Assembly (NCBI GenBank): GCA_031552195.1
Contig: JAVBMT010000030.1
Coordinates: 1-53,577, forward strand
DNA length: 53,577 bases
Direction: 5' to 3'
DNA from: JAVBMP01 sp031552195
GTDB lineage: Bacteria > Desulfobacterota > Desulfovibrionia > Desulfovibrionales > Desulfovibrionaceae
Position 1 is the first letter of the stretch, and each line of letters begins with the position of its first letter. A program made the translations under genes and the position numbers. Shown here piece by piece: positions 17,584 through 26,745 of this stretch. The notes beneath the pieces were generated by a model. It saw only the letters and a list, made by a program, of their open reading frames with translations. It did no database searches and had not been told where the DNA came from.

Positions 17584-18723
17584 ATGATGACCTATAACGT
17601 CACGCGAAATAATAACCCCATGCTCCTTGCCGAACAAGTTCACTTGCGCGCATTTTTTTTCGCGGCCTGCCTTGCGCTTTTTTCCGTACTGGCCTCTGGC
17701 TGCGCCACGCAAAGCGAAGTGGACCAGCGTTTCACAACCCTTGAATACGAAATTGAGCAACAGAAGAACCAAGGCACGCGCCTGGCCGTGGTTGAAGACC
17801 GCGTAAACACCATGCAGATTCAGCTTGACCAGCTTATGGACGGGCTGATCGCCATGAACGCCCCGAAGGACAAAAAAAACAGACCCAGGCAGGAGACGGA
17901 ACCGGCAAAGGTTTCCCTCCCGCAGCCGGAAACTGTTGCCCATGAAACCCCTCCCGCCCGGCCTGAACATACAGTTCCAGGCCCGGAATTCAAGCGTCTG
18001 GCCGGAACGCCAGGATATGAAATCTTGCCCGGAGGCAGAATCGTGCCGGCCCCCGGTGAAGGAGCATCCGTTCCAGCCCAGTCTTCAGCCTCTTCCGCAA
18101 CCGGCGTCCAGGGCAGCCAGCAAGCCCATTCCGGCGAACCAGATACGCCGGAAAATATCCTTGATAACCTTGACCGCGCCCTGACCGGCGGGCCGGAACT
18201 GAAAACCGAAGTTCCGAAAAGCCTGCCCACGGCCTTGAACCCGGAACCGTGGCCGGACGCCTGGGGCGGAGAAAATACGGGCCTTGCACCTTCATCCGCC
18301 GCAGCCGCAACGAAACCGGCCCCCAAGGAAAAACCCTCTTACCCGGCCGGCCCGGCCGACCAGGCCTATGCATCCGCCCTGGCCGCCTTTGAGCGCGGGC
18401 ATTCAAACCAGGCGGCGGAACTTTTTTCCGCCTTCATCGCCGGAAACCCCGGCCATAAGCTGATGCCGAACGCCATGTACTGGCTTGGCGAATGCTATTA
18501 CGACAAAAAGCAATACGGCAACGCCATCCTCGCGTTCAAAGACGTGACGGCCCAGTTTCCCCGGCACCCCAAAGCAGCGGCCGCCATGCTTAAGACCGGG
18601 TTCTCATATGAACGCATGGGGGATAAAGATAACGCCCGTTTTTATCTGCAGGCCCTGCTGAAAACCTATCCGGATTCCGAACCAGCCAAACTGGCCAGAA
18701 AAAAACTGGCGGCGCTGCGATAG
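17584..18723 (+). CDS. cpoB: CpoB/YbgF-like cell-division coordinator lipoprotein
   Basis: The 379-residue protein has an N-terminal lipoprotein signal ending SVLASGC, then a coiled coil (about residues 45-85, EVDQRFTTLEYEIEQQKN). A long Pro/Ala/Glu-rich linker follows, then a C-terminal TPR block (about 258-378) with AYASALAAFERGHSNQAAELF and AMYWLGECYYDKKQYGNAILAF. This is the YbgF/CpoB architecture, which links outer-membrane constriction (Tol-Pal) and peptidoglycan synthesis. The lipobox Cys is unusual compared with E. coli CpoB, which is soluble and periplasmic, but is common in deltaproteobacteria. The start is uncertain: ATG 17584 gives a long n-region and ATG 17620 is also in frame. 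The dprA gene follows 10 bp downstream. Confidence 0.82.
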   Translation: MMTYNVTRNNNPMLLAEQVHLRAFFFAACLALFSVLASGCATQSEVDQRFTTLEYEIEQQKNQGTRLAVVEDRVNTMQIQLDQLMDGLIAMNAPKDKKNRPRQETEPAKVSLPQPETVAHETPPARPEHTVPGPEFKRLAGTPGYEILPGGRIVPAPGEGASVPAQSSASSATGVQGSQQAHSGEPDTPENILDNLDRALTGGPELKTEVPKSLPTALNPEPWPDAWGGENTGLAPSSAAAATKPAPKEKPSYPAGPADQAYASALAAFERGHSNQAAELFSAFIAGNPGHKLMPNAMYWLGECYYDKKQYGNAILAFKDVTAQFPRHPKAAAAMLKTGFSYERMGDKDNARFYLQALLKTYPDSEPAKLARKKLAALR

Positions 18724-18733
18724 GTGGCCGCCA

Positions 18734-20131
18734 TTGCGTGATTTTAACAGCCTTGACGAGGCCGGGCGGGCGGAACTGTGGGCGAGCCTGTCTTTCCGCC
18801 ATCTGCCCGGCGTTGGCCCGGTGAAGGCTAAAAAACTGGTTGAAACTTTCGGCAGCGCCCTTGCGGCGGTTGAGGCGCGCGCTGAATGGCGACACGCCTG
18901 CGGTTTGCCGGAAGGGCTGGCCGCCGGTTTCAATTCGGGGGCGTGGCGGGAAAAGGCCAAAGCCGACTGGGATAATGTCCGGCGCGTTCCCTGCGGGTTG
19001 CTGTTTATTTCCGATCCGGATTATCCAGACTACCTTAAGGAAATTCCGGACGCCCCTCTGGCGCTCTTTTATCTTGGCGACAAAAATCTTTTGTCCTCAC
19101 CCGGCCTGGCCATTGTGGGGGCGCGCAAATGCACCAACGAAGGCATGGCCGTTACCGCGCATGTCGCCAGGGGCGTGGCGGAGGCTGGAATAAGCATCAT
19201 TTCCGGCATGGCGCTGGGCATAGACCGCGTGGCGCATTTATGCGGGCTGGAGGGAGCAGGCTCTTCGATCGCCGTTCTCGGCTGCGGGGTTGACGTGCTT
19301 TACCCGCATAAAAACGAAGACCTGTACCGCCTTATGACGCAAAAAGGCCTGGTCATATCAGAATTTCCGCCGGGAACACGCCCGCAGCCCTCGTATTTTC
19401 CGATACGCAACCGCATCATCAGCGGCTTGTCTTACGGGGTGCTGGTGGTTGAGGCGGCCTTGCGCAGCGGAACCCTCATCACGGCCAGGCTGGCTAACGA
19501 GCAGAACAGGCAAGTTTTCGCGATTCCCGGCAGCCCGTTGGCCAGAACCTCGCAAGGATGCCAGGAACTGATCAGGCGCGGCGCAAGGCCTGTTTTTAGC
19601 GCGCATGACATTATTGAAGATCTGGCTCCGCTTTTAAACGCTTCCCTGCAGGCCGGGCTGAACACTTTCATGGAACGCCGGAACCTGGAAAACGCGAGGG
19701 AAGAAAGCGAACAATTCAGGCAATTGTGGCAGCTTCCTCCGGCGCCTTTGCCCTGGACGGCAGGCCCGCAGGAAGAAAACAGCCTTCACCTGAAGGAAAC
19801 GCGGCAAAGAAAAAAACGTGAAAACGCTTTCGTTCCGGAACATGAACCGCCCTCCCGTTCGCTAAAACTTAAACGAAAGCAATGCAAGAACAGGGAAAAC
19901 CCGGAAAATGGGCTTAAGCCGGAACTTGCCGCTTCGCCTGAACATTCCGGCTTCACGCCGGATGAAAAATCTGAGCTGGTGCTCAGGCTGCTTGGCTCCG
20001 CCCCCAGGCATATAGACGACCTGGCGCGCGACTCCGGCCTGGCGGCAAGCGTATTGAGCGGAATATTGCTGCAATTGGAAGTTTACGGCCTGGCCGGACG
20101 CAAACCGGGCATGTTTTATGTGAAAACGTAA
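18734..20131 (+). CDS. dprA: DNA-processing protein DprA/Smf
   Basis: The 465-residue protein starts at TTG 18734, with AGGTGG seven bases upstream. The N-terminal helical part has the HhH-like LPGVGPVKAKKLVETFG. A Rossmann domain includes AIVGARKCT, SGMALGIDRVAH, VLGCGVDVLYP, EFPPGTRPQPSYFPIRNRIISGLS and the end of the fold (GTLITARLANEQNRQVFAIPG). A 130-residue basic linker precedes a C-terminal winged helix (LGSAPRHIDDLARDSGL). DprA loads RecA on incoming single-stranded DNA during transformation and recombination. It lies in a run of plus-strand genes that also includes the XerC/D and AddB-type genes. Confidence 0.95.
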   Translation: MRDFNSLDEAGRAELWASLSFRHLPGVGPVKAKKLVETFGSALAAVEARAEWRHACGLPEGLAAGFNSGAWREKAKADWDNVRRVPCGLLFISDPDYPDYLKEIPDAPLALFYLGDKNLLSSPGLAIVGARKCTNEGMAVTAHVARGVAEAGISIISGMALGIDRVAHLCGLEGAGSSIAVLGCGVDVLYPHKNEDLYRLMTQKGLVISEFPPGTRPQPSYFPIRNRIISGLSYGVLVVEAALRSGTLITARLANEQNRQVFAIPGSPLARTSQGCQELIRRGARPVFSAHDIIEDLAPLLNASLQAGLNTFMERRNLENAREESEQFRQLWQLPPAPLPWTAGPQEENSLHLKETRQRKKRENAFVPEHEPPSRSLKLKRKQCKNRENPENGLKPELAASPEHSGFTPDEKSELVLRLLGSAPRHIDDLARDSGLAASVLSGILLQLEVYGLAGRKPGMFYVKT

Positions 20132-20143
20132 AAGAGGCTGAAA

Positions 20144-20503
20144 ATGGCGCAAAAAATACCTGTTACAATGGCTGAAGCCGGCATGACGCTGCACGCCCCC
20201 GCGGCTCGCCCTGACGGAATGGTGCTGGTGGGAGCGGACGCCGTTCTGACCGAGTCCAGCATAGACCGCCTGAAGGCGGCCGGCATTACCATGCTGCACG
20301 TCAAAGGCAACCCCCTGCCGCACCTGGGCGGAGGAGAAACCCTGGCCAAAGTGCAAAACAGGCTTGACCACATTTTCCGCCGCTTTAAAAACGACCGGTT
20401 CATGTGGGCGTTGCGCAACGCCATTGACAGCTACGTAAATATAAAAAAAGCGGAAGAACTGGCGGCTCAGGCGGCTGAAAGAGCCATTCAGGAACAGGCT
20501 TAA
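20144..20503 (+). CDS. Small protein resembling the N-terminal domain of HD-GYP-type regulators
   Basis: A 119-residue soluble protein. The segment AARPDGMVLVGADAVLTESSIDRLKAAGITMLHV matches the pattern often found ahead of HD-GYP domains (G-x-V-L-x...LT-x(4)-I-x-x-L-x-x-x-G-I). The C-terminal half is a helix ending in an Ala/Glu-rich tail. It is followed 26 bp later by an HDOD gene, so the two may be split parts of a signalling protein or partners. The start is supported by GAGG at 20133-20136. Confidence 0.6.
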   Translation: MAQKIPVTMAEAGMTLHAPAARPDGMVLVGADAVLTESSIDRLKAAGITMLHVKGNPLPHLGGGETLAKVQNRLDHIFRRFKNDRFMWALRNAIDSYVNIKKAEELAAQAAERAIQEQA

Positions 20504-20529
20504 GCGAAATCTCCACTTAAGGCGCGATT

Positions 20530-21369
20530 ATGGGCAGCACTCTCGTCACACAGTACAAAGGCGGCATTCTTACCGAACAGAATCTTCCTTCTTTGCCTAA
20601 CGCGTTGCACGAACTCGAGCGCCTGGCGGAAGATCCTAACGCCTCCACGGAGCAAATGGCCAAAATCATCTCGCGCGACCAGGCCCTGGCCGCCAAGGTG
20701 CTGAAAATGGTCAATTCTCCGGTGTACGGCTTTCCCGGACGCATCGTAAACGTACAGCACGCCATCGTCCTTTTAGGCATAAACGTCATACGCAGCCTGA
20801 TCATATCCACTGTTGTCTTCGATGAAATGAACAAGGCAATGGTCGGCCTTTGGGAACACAGCGTGGGCTGTTCCATCGCCTGCACTTCCATCGTGAACGT
20901 GCTCGGCCTGAAAAATCCGGAAGAATATGCGGTTCTTGGGCTTCTGCATGATATCGGCAAAATGGTATTCTCGCTGCAGCTGCCGGCGGCCAAAGAAGAA
21001 GTTCTCAATATGGTGAAAACAAGCGACATGACTTTCCGCGAAGCGGAAAAAAAGATCCTTGGCTTCACGCACGACCATATAAACGGATGGCTTTGCGAGC
21101 AATGGAACCTGCCGCTTATGGTGCGCGACGCGATAGTCAACCACCACAACCCCCTTTCCGCCCAATTTTACCCTGAAGCGGCCTGCGTGGTGCATCTGGG
21201 CGATTTTTTCACCCGCCTTTTTGAAATAGGCAACGGGGGTGACGACAACGTTCCGACGATCGACCCCCATGCCCTGCGCAAACTGGGCGTGAATAACAGC
21301 ACAATCAACCTGTTCATGGACGACCTTAAAGACAAGCTCGTCCCGGGGCTTGATTTACTTGCCGTTTAG
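20530..21369 (+). CDS. HDOD-domain signalling protein
   Basis: The 279-residue protein has the HDOD pattern: LPSLPNALHELERLAEDPNAS, then IISRDQALAAKVLKMVNSPVYG, HAIVLLGINVIRSL and, near residue 140, LGLLHDIGKMVF. That HD pair is degraded in many HDOD proteins, so its presence here is notable. HDOD proteins act in signal transduction, often linked to c-di-GMP, and are not usually proven enzymes. It is flanked by a small HD-GYP-N-like protein and a pseudo-receiver/GGDEF protein, suggesting a dedicated signalling cassette. Confidence 0.85.
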   Translation: MGSTLVTQYKGGILTEQNLPSLPNALHELERLAEDPNASTEQMAKIISRDQALAAKVLKMVNSPVYGFPGRIVNVQHAIVLLGINVIRSLIISTVVFDEMNKAMVGLWEHSVGCSIACTSIVNVLGLKNPEEYAVLGLLHDIGKMVFSLQLPAAKEEVLNMVKTSDMTFREAEKKILGFTHDHINGWLCEQWNLPLMVRDAIVNHHNPLSAQFYPEAACVVHLGDFFTRLFEIGNGGDDNVPTIDPHALRKLGVNNSTINLFMDDLKDKLVPGLDLLAV

Positions 21370-21398
21370 AGCGATGAAAGGTCAAACGGAGCGTTACC

Positions 21399-22364
21399 TT
21401 GGCATACATAGCAAATGGAAAATTTGAGTTCTTCACCGGCGCGCTGGTGGCTCAAAACAACGAGCTGATAGAAACCGTGCGGTCTCTATGGCCGGAAGAC
21501 GTCGTCAAATGGAATGTATATGAAAAAGGCGGCAACGCCTTGGAAGAGGTGATGATCAATCCGCCGGACGTGCTTCTGACCGGGCTGAAGCTGCCTGACA
21601 TGCTTGGCACCGAGCTTGTAGCCTGCCTCAAGGGCGAAAACGTTTACAGCACCATCCCTACGGTGCTTTGCCTTGAATCTTCAGAATTTCCATATAATTT
21701 TGAACCTTCCTTTGTGCCGGACGACTTTGTGGTTTTTCCGCAGGATCTTCCCACGCTGAAAGCCCGCATTGAAATGGCGCTTATGCGCGCGCAACGCAAC
21801 GCGGACTGCAACCCGCTTACGCACCTTCCGGGCAACACCAGCATTATCAATTACTTCCAATACCATATCAAAAATAAAACCGATTTCGCCATGGGTTATT
21901 GCGATCTTGATTACTTCAAGTCGTTTAACGACGCCTATGGTTTTTCACGCGGAGACGAAGTTCTGCTTATGACCGCGCGCATAATATTGAACACGGCGCG
22001 CCGGATCTCGCCTGACAATTTCTTTGTCGGCCACATAGGGGGAGACGACTTCCTTTTCGCGCTGCGCCCGGAGTTGGCTGAAGAAGCGTGTAAAAACATC
22101 ATAAGTTCTTTTGATACTATAGTTCCGCAGTTTTACGACGCAAAAGACCGCGAAAAAGGTTGTTTGAAAAGCATCGACCGCCGGGGCAACGAATGCGTAT
22201 TCCCCATTATGGCTATTTCGATCGGCGTGGTGTTTAACGTGAACGGAAACCTCACGCACTACAACCAGGCCTCGGAAATCGCCATGGAATTAAAAAAGAA
22301 AGCCAAGGCGACTGAGCACAGCCATTACATTCTGGACAGACGCCGCCCCTCCGATGCTACCTGA
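21399..22364 (+). CDS. Pseudo-receiver plus GGDEF-domain protein
   Basis: The 321-residue protein starts at TTG 21399, with GGAG upstream. The first 125 residues look like a response-regulator receiver, but where the phospho-acceptor Asp is expected (NPPDVLLTGLKLPDM) there is Thr-Gly, so it is probably not phosphorylated. The second half is a GGDEF domain: DPLTHLPGN-like NPLTHLPGN, GYCDLDYFKSFNDAYGFSRGDEVL, and the active-site motif GHIGGDDFLFAL. The GGDDF form could still bind GTP and make c-di-GMP. No RxxD inhibitory site is seen upstream of it. Its 3' end overlaps the xer gene by 11 bases. Confidence 0.83.
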   Translation: MAYIANGKFEFFTGALVAQNNELIETVRSLWPEDVVKWNVYEKGGNALEEVMINPPDVLLTGLKLPDMLGTELVACLKGENVYSTIPTVLCLESSEFPYNFEPSFVPDDFVVFPQDLPTLKARIEMALMRAQRNADCNPLTHLPGNTSIINYFQYHIKNKTDFAMGYCDLDYFKSFNDAYGFSRGDEVLLMTARIILNTARRISPDNFFVGHIGGDDFLFALRPELAEEACKNIISSFDTIVPQFYDAKDREKGCLKSIDRRGNECVFPIMAISIGVVFNVNGNLTHYNQASEIAMELKKKAKATEHSHYILDRRRPSDAT

Positions 22365-23337
22365 ACGATTCGTCAAACTGCCTGACCCGGCGGAAATGTT
22401 TCTGACCAACCTGGAACTGGGCAAGGGCTATTCGCCTCTGACAATCTCCGCCTACCGCAACGATCTTGAAGGATTCGAGGCTGTTCTGTCCTTGAGCGGC
22501 CTGAGTTTAGTAAACCCTGAACATATTGAAAAAAAACATATCCAGCAGTTTATGGCGGACTTGCACAGGCAGGGAATAAGCAAAAATTCCGTTGCGCGCA
22601 AACTCTCCAGCCTGCGCGCTTTTTTTCGTTTTTGCGGAAAAATGCGCCTTGTCGAAAAACTGCCCACTGAAGGAATCAGAAACCCCAAGCAGGAAAAAAG
22701 GCACCCCAAAGTGCTGAATGTCGACCAGGCCTTTATGATTCTTGACGGCCCGCAAGCCGGCGGCAACGAAGACGGGCAGGTTCAGGCTCATGCCTGGAAA
22801 AAAGACGCTATAAGGCTGCGCGACGTAGCCCTGGCGGAACTTCTTTACGGCTCAGGCCTGCGTATTTCCGAAGCCGTATCCCTGAACGTCGAAGATATAT
22901 ACTTGCCCGCGCAGGGCGGCGGAACGGCCAAGGTTATGGGTAAAGGCGGCAAGGAACGCCTGGCTCCGCTTTCCGATACGTCCATAACGGCGCTAGAAAG
23001 ATGGCTTCAGGCCAGAAAAGGCCTGGATATTCCCAAAGGACGGAGAACGGAACATGCCCTTTTTACCGGAGAAAGGGGCGGGCGCCTCAACCGCAGGCAA
23101 GGCGCGAGGATAATCGAAAAACTTTGCCGCCTGGCCGGACTGCCGCAAGTTGTTTCACCACATGGCTTGCGCCACTCTTTCGCCACCCACCTGCTGGAGG
23201 CCGGGGCGGACATGCGGGCGGTGCAGGAACTTTTAGGCCATTCGCGCCTTGCCACCACTCAGCGTTATACCCATCTTAACCTGGCCCGCCTGATGGAAGT
23301 TTATGACAAGGCCCACCCGAAAGCCAAAGACGGCTGA
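22354..23337 (+). CDS. XerC/XerD tyrosine recombinase
   Basis: The 327-residue protein has an N-terminal SAM-like core-binding domain (GYSPLTISAYRNDLEGFE) and a catalytic domain. Catalytic residues are visible in YGSGLRISEAVSL (Arg), GKGGKERLAPL (Lys), HGLRHSFATHLLEAG (His-x-x-Arg), LGHSRLATTQRY (His and the Tyr nucleophile). XerC/D resolve chromosome dimers at dif near the terminus with FtsK. Which of the two this is cannot be settled from sequence alone. It overlaps the GGDEF gene and is followed 17 bp later by the AddB-type gene. It is not the integrase of the island at 43 kb by position. Confidence 0.92.
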   Translation: MLPERFVKLPDPAEMFLTNLELGKGYSPLTISAYRNDLEGFEAVLSLSGLSLVNPEHIEKKHIQQFMADLHRQGISKNSVARKLSSLRAFFRFCGKMRLVEKLPTEGIRNPKQEKRHPKVLNVDQAFMILDGPQAGGNEDGQVQAHAWKKDAIRLRDVALAELLYGSGLRISEAVSLNVEDIYLPAQGGGTAKVMGKGGKERLAPLSDTSITALERWLQARKGLDIPKGRRTEHALFTGERGGRLNRRQGARIIEKLCRLAGLPQVVSPHGLRHSFATHLLEAGADMRAVQELLGHSRLATTQRYTHLNLARLMEVYDKAHPKAKDG

Positions 23338-23354
23338 ATGAACGCCAACGCCCT

Positions 23355-26300
23355 ATGAAAACGCAGGAAAGCGAATCCGCCGCCAGCCTCAGGCAACCTT
23401 TTATACTGATTCCGTGGGAGCAGGATTTCATGCGCGCCCTGGTGGACTTGGCGCTGGAAAACTCCGGCCCGCGCGGTTTATCCGAAACCCTGTTTATTTT
23501 TCCCCATTCCCGCCCGGCCCTTTACCTGGAAAACATCATCCGGCTCTCCCCCTCTCTGCCCAAACCGTGCATTTTGCCGCGCAGCCTCTCTGTGCACGAC
23601 CTCTTCGCCGGGCTCTGCCTTGGCATGGAAAACCACGGAACAATGGAAGCCGGGCTGCTTGACCGGGTGGCCCTGCTGCTCGCTTGCGCCCGCAAGCTGC
23701 GCGACGGGCAAAAAAACGCGGAACCGCGCCCGCAGGGATATCACGGCCTGGAAAAATTGCCGCTGGATGACGCGGGGGCTTTTTTCCCCTGGGGCCTTCG
23801 CTTGGCCGATTTGTTCGAGGACTGCCTATATCAGGCCAAAACCCCGGCGGACATCACCTATACCGAAGACTATGTAGAGCCGTTCGCCGCCGCCCTGCTG
23901 GCCAATTTGGGCGGGCTTCACGCCGAATACGTCCGCATGCTGGAAGAAAACAGCCTGACGACTCCGGGGCTTAACGCCATGAAGGCCGCCGGCGTCATCA
24001 GCGGAAAAAGCGTCGGCTTTTTGTCCGGACACAAGCTGCTGCGTGGGAAAAATATTATCATCGCCGGTTTTCACTCGCTTTCCGGCGCGGAAGACTTGCT
24101 CTTTCACGCCTTGTGGGCCGGGTTTGGCGCGAAAATCTGCCTGCACGGAGATCAGGCCCTGCTTGAAGGCAAGGGGCACTGGTCTTGCGCGCCGCTTTTT
24201 CATTGGATACGCGACTGGAAAACCGAAGCCGCCACATTCGGAAAAGGCCGTGAAAGCGGGACAAAAAAACCGGCCCTGCATTATTACGCCGGGTATGACC
24301 TGCACAGGCAACTGGCGGCGGCCTCCACCCTGCTTGAAGACCTGGCGGAAAAAAACAAAAACGCGCCGGACGCCGGAATGCTTGGAGAGACCGTGGTCAT
24401 TCTGCCGGATACCTCTCTTCTGGCTCCAACCCTGCACCACCTTCCGGAGGAGGACTTCAACGTCTCCATGGGTTATCCGCTTGGCCGCTCAACTCTTTTC
24501 CGCCTGCTGGAAGACATCATGAACCTGCAGGAAAACCGCCAGGACTCAGGCTATTACTGGCGCGACCGCATCAACCTTATACGCCACCCCTACATAAAAA
24601 TGCTGCGCCCTGGAATAGAGGCCCAGACTGGCATACCCGGAAAAACGCGCGACGCGGATGAACAGGACAACACGAACAAAGAGCGCGCGGGTTTTGCGCG
24701 CAAAGCGCTGCGCCTTCTGGAACGTGAATGGCGCAACGGAAAGCGTTTTCTGGGCATGGAAAACCTGCTTGAAGACCTGGAGCGCGGGCGCTTCCTGTCT
24801 GAACCGGCAAGCCCGGAAAACGCGGCCCTGCTGAAAAAAATAATCCTCCGCTGCTTCAGCGCCTGGGAGGAATGCTCAACTCTGGCTCAATGCGCGGACG
24901 CGATGACCGGACTGTATAATTTGCTTGTCGAACACGGCGGGGATATGTGGGAGCGTTTCCGCATTGACGCCGAATGCCTGCGCCGCATGACCGCCTCGAT
25001 AATACCTGAATTGCGCGCCTGCCGCCTGCGCGACGAGGTGATGCCCCGCGCCGCGCTGTTCGAAGCGCTGCGGCAAATGCTGAACGCCGAACGCGTGCCG
25101 TTCGAAGGGTACCCCCTCACCGCCCTGCAAGTAATGGGACTTCTGGAATCGCGCCTTCTGCTTTTTAAAAACGTGTTAGTCATTAACGCCACCGACAACC
25201 TTTTACCCGGTTCACCCCCGCATGACCCGCTGCTTCCGGATAACCTGCGCCGCCAGATCGGCCTGCCGGACGCCCTGCGGAAGCAGCGCCTGAGCGCGTA
25301 TCATTTTTTCCGCCTGCTGGCCGGGGCGGAAAACGTTCACCTTTTCTGGCAGGAAGGGGTAGAAAGCGGCGGGCTGCAAGAAAACAAAAAACTTAAAAGC
25401 CGTTTTATTGAAGAGCTGCTCTGGGCTGAAGAGCAAAAAAGCGAATTAAGGCGCATGCTGAACCCGCAAGCCGGCCAGGGGGATCAAACGCGCCGCGGCA
25501 ATATTTCGGGCGATCGCGACGGCCCCCTGATAACGTTGGACTGCCCCACCCTGCCCGTGAACACCACGGTAAAACATCTTAAAAAAAGCCCGCTCATACG
25601 CGAAAAGCTGGCCGGCCTGCTGCGCAAGCCCCTGTCGCCGTCTTTTCTGGACGCTTACCTGAGTTGTCCCCTGCGCTTCTATTACGAAAAAGCGCTTCGC
25701 CTCACCCCGCCAGACGAGGTGAACGAAGGAGACGACCCTTTAAGCGTTGGCATACTGTTGCACGAGGTCCTGAAAGAATTTTACTCCACCCGCGCCGGAC
25801 GGGTTTTGCGATATTGCGGAAGCGAGCTTGAACAGGCCGAACGTGAGCTGACTTCACTTTTTTTACGGCGCCTTGAAGAGAACACGGAATTGCAAAAACT
25901 CCCGGCGGATTCCATGGTCATGCTCACAACGGCCGGGCCGGAACGCCTGAAATATTTTTTACGCAATCAGCCGGAAACGGAAGTTCTGTTGCTTGAAGAA
26001 AGCTTTGACGCCGATCTCTCCTTGCCTGCCTGGCTTACGGAACAGGACGGCGCCGGCTTTTCCGGGCCGGTCCGCCTGCTGGGGGTAATGGACAGGGTGG
26101 ACAGGCGCAGGCTTGGAGACGGCAGCGAATATATCACCATTCTCGATTACAAAACCGGGCGTCTGCACGAGGTGAAATCGAAGCTTTGGGAAGACGAGGC
26201 GTTATGGGAAAGAATTCATCTGGCCCTGGAAAGCCCGGCTGATCAGGGCGAGCTGGATGAAATTTTCCGCCTCCTGCGCGAAAATATGGGCAGTCTGCAG

Positions 26301-26654
26301 CTGCCGGCTTACATATACCTGGCTCGCAAGGGAAAAACACGCGGCAATTCTTCCATGGCGAACGCGCTGGTCAAAAACGCCGCGCTGGTGGAACTGGCCG
26401 CAAAAGGCCAGGAGAAAAACCTGCTGCCGCCGGAGCTTCTTGAAGGAAGGCTTGTGGCGGACGCGGACGCCGAGGAACCGGGCGTGGATGAAAATGACGC
26501 CCTGCTTGAACGGATACTTGAAGAGCGCATTCCAGCCCTGCTCGCGTTTATTGTCGTTCACCTGCTGACCGCAAACGAATTCAGCGGAATACCGGACAGA
26601 AGGTGCGCAAGTTGCCCTTGTTCCGGGCTGTGCCGCACCCAGCGTGAAGGATGA
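23355..26654 (+). CDS. AddB-type PD-(D/E)XK nuclease (RecB-nuclease domain, Fe-S)
   Basis: A 1,099-residue protein with a degenerate helicase-like N-terminal body (FIFPHSRPALYLENIIR) and a C-terminal nuclease. Nuclease features are SPSFLDAYLSCPLRFYYEKAL, ILLHEVLKEFYS, VRLLGVMDRVDR and TILDYKTGRL, giving the D-x(n)-D-x-K pattern. The lone Cys in YLSCPLRF and the C-terminal RRCASCPCSGLCRTQ match the four-Cys Fe-S staple of AddB-type nucleases. It should be the partner of the AddA-type protein at 11323-14622. Separation of the pair is unusual because addA and addB are generally adjacent. It directly follows xer. Confidence 0.85.
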   Translation: MKTQESESAASLRQPFILIPWEQDFMRALVDLALENSGPRGLSETLFIFPHSRPALYLENIIRLSPSLPKPCILPRSLSVHDLFAGLCLGMENHGTMEAGLLDRVALLLACARKLRDGQKNAEPRPQGYHGLEKLPLDDAGAFFPWGLRLADLFEDCLYQAKTPADITYTEDYVEPFAAALLANLGGLHAEYVRMLEENSLTTPGLNAMKAAGVISGKSVGFLSGHKLLRGKNIIIAGFHSLSGAEDLLFHALWAGFGAKICLHGDQALLEGKGHWSCAPLFHWIRDWKTEAATFGKGRESGTKKPALHYYAGYDLHRQLAAASTLLEDLAEKNKNAPDAGMLGETVVILPDTSLLAPTLHHLPEEDFNVSMGYPLGRSTLFRLLEDIMNLQENRQDSGYYWRDRINLIRHPYIKMLRPGIEAQTGIPGKTRDADEQDNTNKERAGFARKALRLLEREWRNGKRFLGMENLLEDLERGRFLSEPASPENAALLKKIILRCFSAWEECSTLAQCADAMTGLYNLLVEHGGDMWERFRIDAECLRRMTASIIPELRACRLRDEVMPRAALFEALRQMLNAERVPFEGYPLTALQVMGLLESRLLLFKNVLVINATDNLLPGSPPHDPLLPDNLRRQIGLPDALRKQRLSAYHFFRLLAGAENVHLFWQEGVESGGLQENKKLKSRFIEELLWAEEQKSELRRMLNPQAGQGDQTRRGNISGDRDGPLITLDCPTLPVNTTVKHLKKSPLIREKLAGLLRKPLSPSFLDAYLSCPLRFYYEKALRLTPPDEVNEGDDPLSVGILLHEVLKEFYSTRAGRVLRYCGSELEQAERELTSLFLRRLEENTELQKLPADSMVMLTTAGPERLKYFLRNQPETEVLLLEESFDADLSLPAWLTEQDGAGFSGPVRLLGVMDRVDRRRLGDGSEYITILDYKTGRLHEVKSKLWEDEALWERIHLALESPADQGELDEIFRLLRENMGSLQLPAYIYLARKGKTRGNSSMANALVKNAALVELAAKGQEKNLLPPELLEGRLVADADAEEPGVDENDALLERILEERIPALLAFIVVHLLTANEFSGIPDRRCASCPCSGLCRTQREG

Positions 26655-26745
26655 TTTTCACGTTTTAAAAGTGCTTTACCGGCACTGGAATTTTAGATAT
26701 TCTCTTGCAAAGCTTTAACCACAACATCCCAAAGAAGGAACTTCA

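Noticed and set aside
22354..23337. XerC/D-type gene as the island integrase
   Set aside because: It lies 20 kb from the tRNA junction within core genes and fits the chromosomal XerC/D pattern.
11323..26654. Equal length (1,099 residues) of the AddA- and AddB-type proteins as evidence of shared origin
   Set aside because: The domain order and motifs differ. The match in length is probably chance.
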